NCBI RefSeq assembly: GCF_030813795.1
Contig: NZ_JAUSUX010000012.1
Coordinates: 28,009 to 92,008 of the forward strand
Source: Desulfofundulus luciae
Lineage (GTDB): Bacteria > Bacillota > Desulfotomaculia > Desulfotomaculales > Desulfovirgulaceae
Reading direction: 5' to 3'
DNA length: 64,000 bases
Shown here in pieces: positions 1-10,667 of the stretch. Position numbers and translations under genes: made by a program. Every line of letters begins with the position of its first letter. Within the stretch, counting starts at the first letter, position 1. The notes below the pieces were generated by a model. The model ran no database searches. It was not told the origin of the DNA and saw only the letters and a list, made by a program, of their open reading frames with translations.

Positions 1-1195
1 ATTTGGGGCAGGGATCCCCGGCCCGCACCTCACGTATATCCGCCACCACCTGGGGAGCAAAATCGCGTCCCGGATTTACATTGACCAGGTGGGCATCATC
101 CCGGTTGGCCCCGGCAACGGCATTAACCAGCAACATGACCTCCTCATCGGCTACCATCGGGACACCCTGCAGGCCCACCGGGCCGGCATAACCCACCGCG
201 GCCCCGGTGATCCTTTCCACGGTGGCCGCATCGGCCAGCTCCAGGCGCAGCACGTCCAGGACCTTTTGCAGCTTAACCTCGTTAACTTCCCGATCACCCC
301 GCACCAGGGCGGCCACTATTCCCTTTTCGGTCTGGTAAAGAAGAGTTTTGATCAGGCGGCGGGCATCCACTCCCAGGTACCCGGTCACCTGTTCCACCGT
401 GTGCATACCGGGAGTGTCCACCGTCTCCAGGGGTCGCGGCATTTCTTCACGGGTTACGCCATGCTGCCGTACCGGCGAAGTGGCCCGCTCCACATTGGCC
501 GCATAACCACATGACTCATCCGGGCAAAAAACCACCAAAGCCTCCCCGGAATCGGCCAGCACCATAAATTCGTGGGTATCATTGCCGCCAATGGCGCCTG
601 AATCGGCCTCCACCGGGCGAAACTTTAACCCGCAGCGGGTGAACACCCGGGTATAGGCCTCGTACATTTTTTGATAGCTTATTTCCAGGCCGGCTTCATC
701 CCGGTCGAAGGAATAAAGATCCTTCATGATAAATTCCCGTCCCCGTAACAGGCCAAAACGGGGACGCCGCTCATCCCGGTATTTATTCTGGATCTGGTAA
801 AGCAACTGGGGCAACTGGCGGTAGGAGTTGACCTCCTGCCGTACCAGGGCCGTTACAATTTCTTCATGGGTCGGACCGAGGCAGAAATCCCGCCCGTGCC
901 GGTCCTTCAGCCTGAACAGTTCCGGACCGTATACGTCCCAGCGGCCGGACTCCTGCCAGAGTTCCGCCGGCTGGATGATGGGCATCATAATTTCCTGGCC
1001 GCCCTGGCGATCCATCTCTTCCCGGATAATTTGCTCTATCTTTTTGATTACCCGCCAGGCCAGGGGCAAAAAGGTATACACCCCCGCCGCCGCCTTGCGG
1101 ATGAATCCGGCCCGCAGCAATAACTGGTGGCTCACCACCTCTGCTTCGGCCGGCATCTCTCTCAACGTTGGCAAAAACAACTGACTGACACGCAC
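1..1195 (-). CDS. proS: Prolyl-tRNA synthetase, 3' end cut by window edge
   Basis: Class II aminoacyl-tRNA synthetase that charges tRNA-Pro in the cytoplasm. About 398 N-terminal codons are visible; the C-terminus lies outside the window. The reverse-strand reading shows the motif 1 helix, motif 2 ([18 protein letters not shown], near residue 140), and from about residue 230 the start of the inserted YbaK-like editing domain of bacterial-type ProRS. The start is a GTG at 1195, preceded at 8 nt by an AAGGGGGA ribosome site. It follows ispG by about 20 nt on the same strand, so it is probably the distal gene of the isoprenoid/lipid operon. Identification is from conserved sequence and is secure. 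Confidence 0.95.
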   Translation of the reverse strand, partial: MRVSQLFLPTLREMPAEAEVVSHQLLLRAGFIRKAAAGVYTFLPLAWRVIKKIEQIIREEMDRQGGQEIMMPIIQPAELWQESGRWDVYGPELFRLKDRHGRDFCLGPTHEEIVTALVRQEVNSYRQLPQLLYQIQNKYRDERRPRFGLLRGREFIMKDLYSFDRDEAGLEISYQKMYEAYTRVFTRCGLKFRPVEADSGAIGGNDTHEFMVLADSGEALVVFCPDESCGYAANVERATSPVRQHGVTREEMPRPLETVDTPGMHTVEQVTGYLGVDARRLIKTLLYQTEKGIVAALVRGDREVNEVKLQKVLDVLRLELADAATVERITGAAVGYAGPVGLQGVPMVADEEVMLLVNAVAGANRDDAHLVNVNPGRDFAPQVVADIREVRAGDPCPK

Positions 1196-1216
1196 TTATG
1201 TAAGTCCCCCTTACTC

Positions 1217-2281
1217 TCATTTCTCCGATGATAAAATGTTTTCCACTTCCCGTACCAGGGCGTCCACCAGGTCCTGCTCACGAACCCGGCCTACAATGCA
1301 GCCGCCCCGGAAGAGAAGCCCAAACCCCTTGCCCCCGGCAATGCCCACATCGGCGTGGCTGGCCTCCCCGGGGCCGTTTACCGCACAGCCCATGACGGCG
1401 ACCTTTAAAGGTTTATCCACCCAGGAAAGGCGCTCCTCGACCTCCAGGGCAATTCGCTCGAGATCAATACATGTTCGCCCGCAGGTGGGGCAGGAAATGA
1501 GCTCGATTCCCCGCCGGCGCAGCCCCAGGGCCTTTAAAATTTCATAGCCCACCCGCACCTCCTCGACCGGATCCCCGGTAAGGGACACCCGGATGGTGTC
1601 ACCAATTCCCTGGGCCAGCAACGCCCCGATGCCCACAGCCGATTTGATTGTACCTGAGCGGACGGTTCCCGCCTCGGTTACGCCCACATGAAAGGGATAA
1701 TCCACTTGCCGGGCCAGCAAGCGGTAGGCCTCAAGCATCACCGGCACATCGGATGCCTTTAAGGAAACCTTGATGTCCCGGTAGTCCATTTCTTCCAGCA
1801 ACCGGATATGCCGCAGGGCACTCTCCACCATGGCCCGCGGAGTTGGTCCACCGTGCTCGGCCAGCAGGTCTTTCTCCAGGGACCCGGCATTGACCCCAAT
1901 GCGGATGGGAACCCTTCTTTTCCGGGCGGCATCCACCACGGCCGCCACCCGTTCCCGGCCCCCGATATTGCCCGGGTTAATCCGCAGGCCATCCACACCG
2001 CTATCCAGGGCTGCCAGGGCCAGGCGGTAGTCAAAATGAATATCGGCCACCAATGGGATTGGACACCCGGTCTTGATTTCTTTTAGTGCCCGGGCAGCCT
2101 GCAGATCGGGAACGGCCACCCGCACTATTTCACAGCCCGCCCGGACCAGCCTGTGGATCTGGTCCAGGGTGGCCCGGACATCCCGGGTATCGGTGTTGGT
2201 CATGGACTGCACCGAAACGGGCGCCCCTCCTCCTATCTGCACCCCACCGAGATAAATGGGGCGGGTGTGTCTTCGCTGCAC
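1217..2281 (-). CDS. ispG: 4-hydroxy-3-methylbut-2-en-1-yl diphosphate synthase
   Basis: Penultimate enzyme of the MEP isoprenoid pathway; reduces methylerythritol cyclodiphosphate to HMBPP using a [4Fe-4S] cluster and ferredoxin or flavodoxin. The 354-residue protein has the normal length of the short bacterial form. The N-terminal TIM barrel begins with the conserved [13 protein letters not shown]. The C-terminal cluster ligands are visible as CPTCGRTC and [12 protein letters not shown] start with a GGGGGGAGA site upstream. It sits between proS and rseP with short gaps, and dxr (another MEP gene) is two genes upstream, so the operon joins two steps of one pathway. The nearby ferredoxin at 7249-7416 is a possible electron donor (inference). 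Confidence 0.96.
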   Translation of the reverse strand: MQRRHTRPIYLGGVQIGGGAPVSVQSMTNTDTRDVRATLDQIHRLVRAGCEIVRVAVPDLQAARALKEIKTGCPIPLVADIHFDYRLALAALDSGVDGLRINPGNIGGRERVAAVVDAARKRRVPIRIGVNAGSLEKDLLAEHGGPTPRAMVESALRHIRLLEEMDYRDIKVSLKASDVPVMLEAYRLLARQVDYPFHVGVTEAGTVRSGTIKSAVGIGALLAQGIGDTIRVSLTGDPVEEVRVGYEILKALGLRRRGIELISCPTCGRTCIDLERIALEVEERLSWVDKPLKVAVMGCAVNGPGEASHADVGIAGGKGFGLLFRGGCIVGRVREQDLVDALVREVENILSSEK

Positions 2282-2294
2282 GGATCTCCCCCCG

Positions 2295-3314
2295 TTAGAG
2301 CAATCCCAATATATCTTTATATGTGATGACCATGATCAGGAGCAGCAACAAGCCGAAGCCCACCAGGTGGACAAAATTTTCCTTGGTGGGGTCCACCGGC
2401 CGCCCCCTCAACCCTTCCAGGGCCAGGAAAAGAAGCCTGCTGCCGTCCAGGGCGGGAATGGGCAAAAGGTTGAACAGGCCCAGGTTGATGCTTAAAAAGG
2501 CGGCCAACTGCAGGAGGTAAAAGAACCCCAGTTGGACGGCGGTATGAATTTCCTGGACAATGCGCACCGGCCCGCCTACCTCGGCCGGGGCCTGACCGAC
2601 AATCATCCTGCCGACAAACTCCAGGATCAACCCGCTGAGGCGTACCGTATACTCCATTCCCCGGTAAAGGGCCGCAAAGGGACCCAGAGGACGCATCTCC
2701 TGGCGGGGATAAATGCCGATCATGCCCTGTCCCCCGGCATTTACGGCCGTGACCAGTTTAAACTTTTCCTTACCTCCATCCCGCAACACCGTTACGGTAA
2801 TGGGCTGCCTGGGATGGGCATTTACCAGACTGGTTATATCCTCCCAGCGCGTTACCGGCTGGTCGTTAATGGCAATGATCTGATCTCCGGGTTTTAAGCC
2901 GGCATTTTCGGCAGGTTGGCCAGGAACCAGTTTGCCGATGGTGGTGGTAGGGGTTGGAAAGCCGTGGACCATAAAGATAACCATCAGCAAAAGGGCGGCC
3001 AGGAGAAAATTCATCAACGGACCGGCCGCAATCACGGCAGCCCGCTGGCCCACGGTCTTGTTCTTGTAACTCTTTTCCTCGTCCTCCACTTCCTCCCCCG
3101 GATCCATCCCGGCCATGCGCACAAAACCGCCCAGGGGGAACAGGCGCAGGTTGTAGGCAGTTTCCCCCCGGGGGATGCTTAAAAGCTTGGGGCCAAATCC
3201 CACGCTGAACTCGTGAACCTTAATGCCCACTCGCTTGGCGGCAATGAAGTGGCCCAGCTCGTGAAAAATAATCAGCAATCCGAAAACTAGAATGGAGGCC
3301 CAGAATGTCTGCAT
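2295..3314 (-). CDS. rseP: RIP metalloprotease, site-2 protease
   Basis: Membrane-embedded zinc protease that performs regulated intramembrane proteolysis (RseP/RasP family), for example of anti-sigma factors and signal-peptide remnants. Visible are the active-site HELGH in the first transmembrane helix, a PDZ domain at about residues 90-190, and the C-terminal [10 protein letters not shown] motif holding the third zinc ligand, followed by a last hydrophobic segment. The start is placed at the ATG at 3314 because AGAAGGTG lies at good spacing; an in-frame ATG at 3320 is also possible. About 339 residues, a typical length. It follows dxr by only a few bases, the usual dxr-rseP-ispG order of Firmicutes. 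Confidence 0.95.
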   Translation of the reverse strand: MQTFWASILVFGLLIIFHELGHFIAAKRVGIKVHEFSVGFGPKLLSIPRGETAYNLRLFPLGGFVRMAGMDPGEEVEDEEKSYKNKTVGQRAAVIAAGPLMNFLLAALLLMVIFMVHGFPTPTTTIGKLVPGQPAENAGLKPGDQIIAINDQPVTRWEDITSLVNAHPRQPITVTVLRDGGKEKFKLVTAVNAGGQGMIGIYPRQEMRPLGPFAALYRGMEYTVRLSGLILEFVGRMIVGQAPAEVGGPVRIVQEIHTAVQLGFFYLLQLAAFLSINLGLFNLLPIPALDGSRLLFLALEGLRGRPVDPTKENFVHLVGFGLLLLLIMVITYKDILGLL

Positions 3315-3319
3315 TACCA

Positions 3320-4471
3320 TCACCTTCTTGCTTTTTCCCGCGCTGCCCGGCGGGCCCACTGGTCCGCTGCCAGAATTTCTTCTATAGTGGGCTCTGAAAT
3401 AACCTCGTGCTCCTCCATGACCCCGGCCACAAGCCGGGGTATGGCGGTGAAATCAATTTCTCCGGCCAGGAAAGCATCAACGGCGATCTCATTGGCGGCA
3501 TTAAGCACTGCCGGCATGGTCCCGCCGGTGCGACCGGCGGCATAAGCCAGGGCCAGACAGGGAAAGCGGTTGGTATCCGGCGGTTCAAAGGTGAGCTCAC
3601 CCAAAGCAAGCCAGTCCACCCTGGGCAATTCATTGGGCCAGCGGTCGGGGTAAGACAGGGCGTACTGGATGGGCAGGCGCATGTCCGGCAAGCCCAGTTG
3701 GGCCATGACCGAGCCATCGACAAATTCCACCATCGAGTGGATAATACTCTGGGGGTGGACCACCACTTCTATTTGATCATAATCCACGGCAAAAAGCCAG
3801 TGCGCCTCCAACACTTCCAGCCCCTTATTCATCAGGGTGGCCGAGTCTATGGTAATCTTTTTACCCATCCGCCAGTTGGGGTGAGCCAGGGCCTCGTCTA
3901 CGGTGACCCGGGAAAGATCGGCCGGTTCTTTGCGGAAGGGCCCCCCCGAAGCCGTAAGAATAATCTTACCCACCCTGTTTTGAGGCTGGCCGACAAGACA
4001 CTGCCAGATGGCCGAATGCTCGCTGTCCACCGGTAAAATACTGGCTCCTTTTTCCCGGGCAAGCTTCATGACCGGCCCACCCGCGGCTACCAGTGTTTCC
4101 TTGTTGGCCAGGGCAATATCCAGGCCCTTTTTTAGTGCCGCCACCGTAGGACCCAGCCCCACGGTTCCCGTGAGGGCGTTTAAAACCACCCCGCTGTCTA
4201 TGGAAGTAGCCACGGTGACCAGGCCCTCGGAACCCCAGAAAATATCGGGCAATTCCTCCGGGAGCAGCTTCCGTGCCAGTTTCCGGGCCGATTCCTCCAG
4301 GGCCAGGGCAACTACCCGCGGGCGGAATTCCCGGATCTGTTCGGCCATAAGAGGCCAGTTGCTCCCGGCGGCAAGGCCGACCACACGCATTTTATCGGGA
4401 AACCGCCTGATCACGTCCAGGGCCTGCCGGCCAATGGAACCGGTGCTGCCGAGGATCACAATCTCTCTCAT
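3320..4471 (-). CDS. dxr: 1-deoxy-D-xylulose 5-phosphate reductoisomerase
   Basis: First committed enzyme of the MEP pathway; NADPH-dependent isomerisation and reduction of DXP to MEP. The 383 residues start with the Rossmann motif GSTGSIGRQALDVI. The metal-binding and catalytic segments VDSEHSAIWQC and HPQSIIHSMVEF are present, as is the C-terminal helical domain. ATG start with AGGAGA upstream. It overlaps or abuts rseP and lies downstream of a YtvI-like membrane protein gene and cdsA. No anomalies are seen. This gene, ispG and uppS together make isoprenoid precursors and the undecaprenyl carrier. Confidence 0.97.
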   Translation of the reverse strand: MREIVILGSTGSIGRQALDVIRRFPDKMRVVGLAAGSNWPLMAEQIREFRPRVVALALEESARKLARKLLPEELPDIFWGSEGLVTVATSIDSGVVLNALTGTVGLGPTVAALKKGLDIALANKETLVAAGGPVMKLAREKGASILPVDSEHSAIWQCLVGQPQNRVGKIILTASGGPFRKEPADLSRVTVDEALAHPNWRMGKKITIDSATLMNKGLEVLEAHWLFAVDYDQIEVVVHPQSIIHSMVEFVDGSVMAQLGLPDMRLPIQYALSYPDRWPNELPRVDWLALGELTFEPPDTNRFPCLALAYAAGRTGGTMPAVLNAANEIAVDAFLAGEIDFTAIPRLVAGVMEEHEVISEPTIEEILAADQWARRAAREKARR

Positions 4472-4486
4472 GTTAATATCCGTCTC

Positions 4487-5560
4487 CTACCTGTGATTCA
4501 AGGGCTTGATGGTGCCCAGGGCGGCCTGCAGGGCAATGAGGGTCAGGGGGCCCAAAACCAGGCCCAGCACGCCAATGGCCTTCAACCCCACATACATGGC
4601 CACCAGTACGGCCAGGGGATGCAACCCCAGGCTGGCCGCCACCACCCTGGCCTCCAGGGTCTGCCTTACCCCCCAGACCAGCAGGTAAAGCACCACCAGC
4701 TTCACTCCAAAGGCAATTTGACCGGTAAGAAAGGACCATATGGCCCAGGGTATATAAATCGTTGCCGGTCCCAGCACCGGAATGATATCAAAAAGTCCAA
4801 TCAGTAAACCAATAGTCAGGGAATACTTGGCCCCAATTATATAAAGCCCCACAATGCTCTGGATGGTCGTCAGGGTCACCAAAAAAGACTGGGCGCGTAA
4901 ATAACCGAAGGAAGCCCCCACAACCTGACGGGAAATTTCCACCACCCGCTGTCCCCAGGGCTCGGGAGCTGTCTTTAACCACAGTTTTATGATCAACTGG
5001 TGATCCCGGCTAATAAAATAGGTAGCAATAAGACCGACCACGATGGCAAGCACCGCGTTGGGCAGAGAAGTAATTAAATGCAACAGAGAGCCAGCCAAAG
5101 AGCCGGCCACTTGGGAAAGCCAGCCGGTGAAGGTGCCCATATTTTCTTGAATGCGCTCGGTAACCAGCGGCGGCAGTTGAAAATAAAAGATTTTTCCCTG
5201 CTCCACCCACCGGTTGATCTCCGCCTGTAAAGGCCCCATGTACTGGGGAAGGCGCACCGACAACTCGGAGAGCTCCACCGCCAGGCGCAGTACCAGCAGG
5301 GTTAATAAAGCTCCCACCCCACCGATAACCACCAGCATGGACAGGCCAACGGCCAGCGAACGGTTGATGCGACAACCTTGATGAAGAAAGCGTACCACAG
5401 GTTCAATGAGTACGGCAATAATTACCGCCAAAATAAAGGGGGTAAATACGGTCAAAAGGAAATTTAAGATGACCAGTAATTCCGGAACAACGTATTTCCA
5501 GGCCAGATAAAAAAGTAAAACAGTAGAGATCAGGATAACTACCCGCAAAGACCTGGGCAC
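4487..5560 (-). CDS. AI-2E family / YtvI-like membrane protein
   Basis: Polytopic membrane protein of about 357 residues in the AI-2E transporter superfamily (PF01594), close in type to the sporulation protein YtvI. The reading shows N-terminal hydrophobic helices, a middle amphipathic region of about 90 residues, and C-terminal helices containing the GLFDIIPVLGPATIYIPWAI signature and GVLGLVLGPL near the end. The start at GTG 5560 is chosen because GAGGTG lies 6 nt upstream; the longer reading from GTG 5569 lacks a ribosome site. It is embedded between cdsA and dxr, which is unusual company but the spacing implies co-transcription. The substrate is not predictable; members have been linked to autoinducer-2 export, Na+/H+ exchange and sporulation. 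Confidence 0.85.
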   Translation of the reverse strand: MPRSLRVVILISTVLLFYLAWKYVVPELLVILNFLLTVFTPFILAVIIAVLIEPVVRFLHQGCRINRSLAVGLSMLVVIGGVGALLTLLVLRLAVELSELSVRLPQYMGPLQAEINRWVEQGKIFYFQLPPLVTERIQENMGTFTGWLSQVAGSLAGSLLHLITSLPNAVLAIVVGLIATYFISRDHQLIIKLWLKTAPEPWGQRVVEISRQVVGASFGYLRAQSFLVTLTTIQSIVGLYIIGAKYSLTIGLLIGLFDIIPVLGPATIYIPWAIWSFLTGQIAFGVKLVVLYLLVWGVRQTLEARVVAASLGLHPLAVLVAMYVGLKAIGVLGLVLGPLTLIALQAALGTIKPLNHR

Positions 5561-5570
5561 CCGTGTCACC

Positions 5571-6359
5571 TCAGCTTATTATAAACATACCCACATAGTA
5601 GTATACTAAGGGAGCAGTAAAGAGCATACTGTCAAAACGATCGAGGATACCCCCGTGGCCGGGAATGATATCCCCGGCATCCTTTACCCCCGCCTGCCGC
5701 TTAAAAGCCGACTCCACCAGGTCCCCCACGACTGCCGCAAGCCCTAAAAGCAGCCCCAAAAGAAGCATGGGACCGCGGGGAAGAAAAGGGTAAATGATCA
5801 TGAAAGCAACTGCCGCCAGCAGGCTACCCGCCAGACCTCCCACTGCCCCCTCTACTGTTTTGCCCGGGCTTAAAGCTGGCGCCAGTTGTCGTCGTCCCCA
5901 TCTTTTTCCAATAAAATAAGCAACGGTGTCACTGGACCAGGTGCCCACCAGCGTAAAGGTCAACCATATCCAGCCGTTGGGTAACAAGCGCAGGAGATAA
6001 ATATAAACGAACAAACCGATATAAAGGGTTGCCAGCAGGGTAACCGCACCTTCCACCGGGGAAAATGCCGGATAAAGAAATACCATAAAGACCAGGATAA
6101 AAAATAGGATCAGGGCAACTGCTCCCCCCAGGCCCGCGTCCCTGTATAAATATGCACTGCCAAGCAGGAAAAGACTTCCCAACACAGCCAGCCCGTGGGG
6201 CGGATATAAATTTAAGCGCTGAAACAGAGCAACCATTTCTACGGCGGCCAGCACCATCAGCAGCCCGGTGAACACCAAAAGAAGCAGGTTCCCGTGCCAG
6301 ACGGCGGCAATAAAGAGGGGAATGCCCACCAGTGCACTCAAGATTCTGTGCCTGAGCAC
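5571..6359 (-). CDS. cdsA: Phosphatidate cytidylyltransferase
   Basis: Integral membrane enzyme that makes CDP-diacylglycerol from CTP and phosphatidic acid for phospholipid synthesis. The 262-residue protein is almost wholly hydrophobic with about eight predicted helices. The family signature lies near residues 215-245: SAFKRQAGVKD, then IIPGHGGILDRFDS. It starts at a GTG that overlaps the 3' end of uppS by 22 nt; the site AGAGGTGATAAAAG lies inside uppS, so translational coupling is likely. The uppS-cdsA-(ytvI-like)-dxr-rseP order is conserved apart from the inserted membrane protein gene. Confidence 0.96.
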   Translation of the reverse strand: MLRHRILSALVGIPLFIAAVWHGNLLLLVFTGLLMVLAAVEMVALFQRLNLYPPHGLAVLGSLFLLGSAYLYRDAGLGGAVALILFFILVFMVFLYPAFSPVEGAVTLLATLYIGLFVYIYLLRLLPNGWIWLTFTLVGTWSSDTVAYFIGKRWGRRQLAPALSPGKTVEGAVGGLAGSLLAAVAFMIIYPFLPRGPMLLLGLLLGLAAVVGDLVESAFKRQAGVKDAGDIIPGHGGILDRFDSMLFTAPLVYYYVGMFIIS

Positions 6360-7162
6360 CTTTTATCACCTCTAATCAGACCGCCGAAGCGCCGTTCCCG
6401 CCGCTGAAAATCCACGAGGGCCTGCAAAAGGTGCACCCGTCGAAAATCGGGCCACATCACGCTGGTCATCCAGAATTCGGTGTAAGAAAGCTGCCACAGT
6501 AGAAAGTTGCTCACCCGGTAATCACCGGAAGGTCGAATCAACAGGTCCGGGTCCGGCTGACCGGCGGTATAAAGGTGACTGGAAATGGTGGATTCGTCAA
6601 TTCGCTCCGGGGTAAGATTCCCGGCCAGCGCTTCTTTTACAATGGACCGCACGGCATCCACCAGTTCGACCCGTCCACCGTAATTCAGGGCCAGGTTGAG
6701 GACCATCTTCTGGTTGTTCCTGGTGCGAGAGACGGCCATGTCCAGGGCTTTTTGGGCGTGGGAAGGTAACTCCTGAATGCGGCCAATGGGATGAAGGCGG
6801 ATATTGTTGGCACATAATTCTTCTATTTCTTTGTGCAGGTATTCCACCAGCAAGTTCATCAACACATCCACTTCATCCTTGGGGCGCTTCCAGTTTTCCG
6901 TGGAAAAGGCGTAAACGGTAAGGTATCCAATGCCCAGCTCGGCACAGGTACGTACTGTTTCCCGTAACGACTCCACCCCGGCCCGGTGGCCGCAGGTTCT
7001 GGGCAAGCCCCTTTTTTGCGCCCAGCGGCCGTTGCCATCCATAATAATGGCCACATGACGGGGCAGGCGGTTTAAATCAAGCTGCGTTAAAAGCCTTTCT
7101 TCCTCTAAAGAAGAATTCCTTTTCCCGCCGCTCCGCAAAACGCGCACCAAGTTTTTCAGCAA
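6338..7162 (-). CDS. uppS: Isoprenyl (undecaprenyl) diphosphate synthase
   Basis: Cis-prenyltransferase that condenses IPP units onto farnesyl diphosphate to build the C55 carrier for peptidoglycan and wall polymers. The 274 residues include the catalytic MDGNGRWA motif near residue 42, and the C-terminal IRPSGDYRVSNFLLWQ and YTEFW segments. An N-terminal extension of about 30 residues precedes the catalytic core. The start is TTG at 7162 with GGGGGAGGA four bases upstream. It overlaps cdsA. Upstream lies a near-perfect palindrome (7185-7200) and a terminator hairpin (7219-7241), so uppS may start a transcription unit separate from frr. Confidence 0.95.
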   Translation of the reverse strand: MLKNLVRVLRSGGKRNSSLEEERLLTQLDLNRLPRHVAIIMDGNGRWAQKRGLPRTCGHRAGVESLRETVRTCAELGIGYLTVYAFSTENWKRPKDEVDVLMNLLVEYLHKEIEELCANNIRLHPIGRIQELPSHAQKALDMAVSRTRNNQKMVLNLALNYGGRVELVDAVRSIVKEALAGNLTPERIDESTISSHLYTAGQPDPDLLIRPSGDYRVSNFLLWQLSYTEFWMTSVMWPDFRRVHLLQALVDFQRRERRFGGLIRGDKRCSGTES

Positions 7163-7184
7163 AGGGTCCTCCCCCTCTTATGCC

Positions 7185-7200
7185 CCTCAATTTATTGAGG
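7185..7200. promoter_or_regulatory. 16-bp near-perfect palindrome upstream of uppS
   Basis: CCTCAATTTATTGAGG has 7-bp arms (7185-7191 and 7194-7200) around a two-base centre. It sits about 25 bp upstream of the uppS start, just downstream of the ferredoxin terminator. The two-base centre makes it too tight for an RNA hairpin, so a dimeric protein-binding site is the more natural reading. No regulator is assigned. Confidence 0.35.
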
Positions 7201-7218
7201 AGAGGATGTCACTAAAAC

Positions 7219-7241
7219 AACCCCCTCCGGAAGAGGGGGTT
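7219..7241 (-). terminator. Rho-independent terminator after the ferredoxin gene
   Basis: On the minus strand AACCCCCTC, a short loop, and GAGGGGGTT-type arms form a 9-bp GC-rich stem followed by GTTTTAG. It lies between the 55-aa ferredoxin gene and uppS, both on the minus strand, so it may end or attenuate the frr-ferredoxin transcript. Confidence 0.65.
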
Positions 7242-7248
7242 CCATCCA

Positions 7249-7416
7249 TTACTCTTCAATAATGGCTCCGGTAGGACAAGCCTCGATGCAGGTGCCGCAA
7301 TTCTCGCATTTGTCAGGGTCAATTCTGTAAATGTCGCCCTCGATAATCGCTTCATTCGGGCAGGACTCAAGACAGGTCCCGCAGGCCAGACATTCCTCGG
7401 TAATACGATAGGCCAA
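7249..7416 (-). CDS. Small 2[4Fe-4S] ferredoxin
   Basis: A 55-residue clostridial-type ferredoxin, a cytoplasmic low-potential electron carrier. Two CxxCxxCxxxCP cluster motifs are visible: CLACGTCLESCP near residues 9-20 and CENCGTCIEACP near residues 38-49. Both clusters are complete. The start is TTG at 7416, with AGGAGGTGTA immediately upstream overlapping the stop of the preceding PASTA gene. It is downstream of frr and upstream of uppS. Plausible partners are IspG in the same run or the many ferredoxin-linked enzymes of an anaerobe; neither is shown by sequence. Identification is firm, the specific role is not. Confidence 0.93.
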   Translation of the reverse strand: MAYRITEECLACGTCLESCPNEAIIEGDIYRIDPDKCENCGTCIEACPTGAIIEE

Positions 7417-7419
7417 GGA

Positions 7420-7635
7420 TTACACCTCCTTTCCCGCTTCTTCCCGCGCCACCGTCAACACACCTTTCCCCGGGGCGATGACGGTAAAGCGAACAACACG
7501 CTGTGGCCCCCGGGGATTACCCCGGGGAGGAGCTGTTGTTTGCACCTGAACCCGCCAGCCCAGTAAGTGGCATAAAGAAAGAGCTTCTTCTACCTCCAGA
7601 GCCAGCACATCGGGTATTTGCTCCCCCTTGACCAT
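7420..7635 (-). CDS. Single-PASTA-domain mini-protein
   Basis: A 71-residue protein. Residues 5-50 read as one PASTA domain: it opens with the IPDV start typical of the repeat, followed by a helix containing LEVEEALSLC, then GWRVQVQ and a final beta strand. No signal peptide or transmembrane segment is seen, which is odd because PASTA repeats normally sit outside the cell on Ser/Thr kinases or penicillin-binding proteins. It lies 5 nt from frr and 4 nt from the ferredoxin gene, so it is surely co-transcribed. The assignment rests on pattern resemblance. Confidence 0.7.
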   Translation of the reverse strand: MVKGEQIPDVLALEVEEALSLCHLLGWRVQVQTTAPPRGNPRGPQRVVRFTVIAPGKGVLTVAREEAGKEV

Positions 7636-7640
7636 GACCG

Positions 7641-8994
<1,354 letters not shown>

Positions 8995-9001
8995 TTAAAC
9001 C

Positions 9002-9655
9002 TCAAGACCTGGTCATGGCCGCAACCTGCTCCGCAAAATCATCCTGCCGTTTGGCCAGACCCTCACCCAGTTCATACCGGGTAAAGCGGCGGATGACGAT
9101 GTTTTCGCCTATTTTGGCAATTTTCTCGTTTAAAAGCTCCTGCACGGTGATATCGGGATTTTTAATAAAAGGTTGCTCCAGGAGGCAAACCTCTTTAAAG
9201 AATTTATCCAGTCGCCCCTGCACTATTTTTTCGATCACTTTCTCCGGTTTTCCTTCATTGGCCGCCTGGGCCGCCAGGATTTCCTTTTCCCGGGCAATTA
9301 CGTGTTCCGGCACATCCTCGCGCCGCACGTACTCCGGCCGGGCCGCAGCCACCTGCATGGCAATATCCCGCACGAAAAGACGGAATTCGTCGGTCTTGGC
9401 CACAAAGTCGGTTTCACAGTTTACCTCCACCAGAACGCCAATGCGCCCCCCGCCGTGGATGTAGGCATCCACCACACCCTCGGCGGCAATCCGCCCGGCC
9501 TTCTTGGCCGCGGCAGCCAGGCCCTTTTCCCGTAAAAAGTCCACGGCTTTTTCCATGTCCCCGTTAGTTTCCATAAGGGCCTTTTTGCAGTCCATCATGC
9601 CGGCCCCGGTACGCTCGCGCAATTCCTTGACCATTGCCGCTGTTATTTCAGCCAT
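9002..9655 (-). CDS. tsf: Elongation factor Ts
   Basis: Guanine-nucleotide exchange factor for EF-Tu. The 217-residue form is the short type common in Gram-positive and thermophilic bacteria. An N-terminal UBA-like domain contains [12 protein letters not shown], followed by the core with [15 protein letters not shown] and the conserved C-terminal end. ATG start with AAAGGAGG upstream. It lies downstream of rpsB, but an intrinsic terminator (9741-9788) separates them and may set the S2 to EF-Ts ratio. Confidence 0.97.
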   Translation of the reverse strand: MAEITAAMVKELRERTGAGMMDCKKALMETNGDMEKAVDFLREKGLAAAAKKAGRIAAEGVVDAYIHGGGRIGVLVEVNCETDFVAKTDEFRLFVRDIAMQVAAARPEYVRREDVPEHVIAREKEILAAQAANEGKPEKVIEKIVQGRLDKFFKEVCLLEQPFIKNPDITVQELLNEKIAKIGENIVIRRFTRYELGEGLAKRQDDFAEQVAAMTRS

Positions 9656-9740
9656 TGGTTAATTCCTGCCTCCTTTATCCCAGGTTTTTCCTCCAATGTA
9701 TTATTTCCATTATGCAAGCTTACCAAACAAAAAAGAGATA

Positions 9741-9788
9741 GAAAAAAGCAGGGGTTCCCCGTAAGCAATTATTTCTTGCGGGGCCCCC
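9741..9788 (-). terminator. Intercistronic terminator/attenuator between rpsB and tsf
   Basis: On the minus strand a GC-rich hairpin (arms 9751-9765 and 9775-9788, with a two-base bulge) is followed by TGCTTTTTTC. It lies in the 149-nt gap between rpsB and tsf in their direction of transcription, so partial read-through is the simplest explanation for continued tsf expression. Confidence 0.7.
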
Positions 9789-9804
9789 ATCAAACCTCTA
9801 TCCT

Positions 9805-10512
9805 TTATTGCGCTGCTGCCGCAACCTGCTCACCCTGTCGTCCCTCTAAAACGGCATCGGCAATTTTGCTGGTAAGCAGGCGCACTGCCCTGATGGCATC
9901 GTCGTTTCCGGGAATCACATAATCGATCTCATCGGGATCGCAGTTGGTATCAACAATGGCTACAATGGGTATCTTGAGCTTCCGGGCCTCGGCCACCGCA
10001 ATGCGCTCTTTGCGGGGATCAATGACAAAAAGGGCATCGGGCAATTTGCGCATATTCTTAATACCGCCGAGAAACTTTTGCAGCCTTTCCTTTTCATGCA
10101 TGAGTTCGGCCACTTCCTTCTTCGGCAACACGGCCAGAGTCCCATCGGCTTCCATGCGCTCCAGTTCGTGCAGGCGCTCGATACGCCGGCGGATGGTCTG
10201 GAAGTTGGTCAGCATGCCGCCCAACCAGCGCTGGTTCACGTAAAACATCCCGCACCGTTCGGCCTCTTCCTTCACCGACTCCTGCGCCTGCTTTTTGGTA
10301 CCCACAAAGAGGATGGTTCCACCCTCGGCGGCCAGGTTCCGTACGAAGTTGTAGGCCTCTTCTATTTTACGAACGGTTTTTTGCAAGTCAATAATATAAA
10401 TACCGTTCCGGTCCGTAAAAATGTACGGAGCCATTTTGGGATTCCACCGCCGGGTCTGGTGCCCGAAATGCACCCCGGCCTCCAGGAGCTGCTTCATGGA
10501 AATAATAGCCAC
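9805..10512 (-). CDS. rpsB: 30S ribosomal protein S2
   Basis: Primary component of the small ribosomal subunit, binding near the S1 and anti-Shine-Dalgarno region. The protein has 235 residues and begins [19 protein letters not shown]. The family signature [15 protein letters not shown] is at residues 13-27 and the second signature [12 protein letters not shown] near residue 150. The start is GTG at 10512 with AGGAGGTG 7 nt upstream; the reading frame stays open to 10668, but that upstream part is leader, not protein. A promoter lies at 10631-10659. Confidence 0.97.
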   Translation of the reverse strand: MAIISMKQLLEAGVHFGHQTRRWNPKMAPYIFTDRNGIYIIDLQKTVRKIEEAYNFVRNLAAEGGTILFVGTKKQAQESVKEEAERCGMFYVNQRWLGGMLTNFQTIRRRIERLHELERMEADGTLAVLPKKEVAELMHEKERLQKFLGGIKNMRKLPDALFVIDPRKERIAVAEARKLKIPIVAIVDTNCDPDEIDYVIPGNDDAIRAVRLLTSKIADAVLEGRQGEQVAAAAQ

Positions 10513-10630
10513 CCAACACACCTCCTCCCCTGCTGGTTTTGATTCCTCCGCCACCCTCATCCTTCCACAAAACCCCTCACGGGGCACCCCTGTAGAAGTC
10601 TGGCGGCGTGTGTAATTCACACCAGGATGT

Positions 10631-10659
10631 ATTCTAACACAAACTACCCGCGTATGCAA
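10631..10659 (-). promoter_or_regulatory. Sigma-A type promoter of rpsB-tsf
   Basis: Minus-strand TTGCAT (10654-10659), 17-bp spacer, TAGAAT (10631-10636). Predicted transcript start is near 10624, giving a leader of about 110 nt before the rpsB GTG, long enough for S2 autoregulation as known in other bacteria (inference). Confidence 0.7.
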
Positions 10660-10667
10660 GGTAGACA

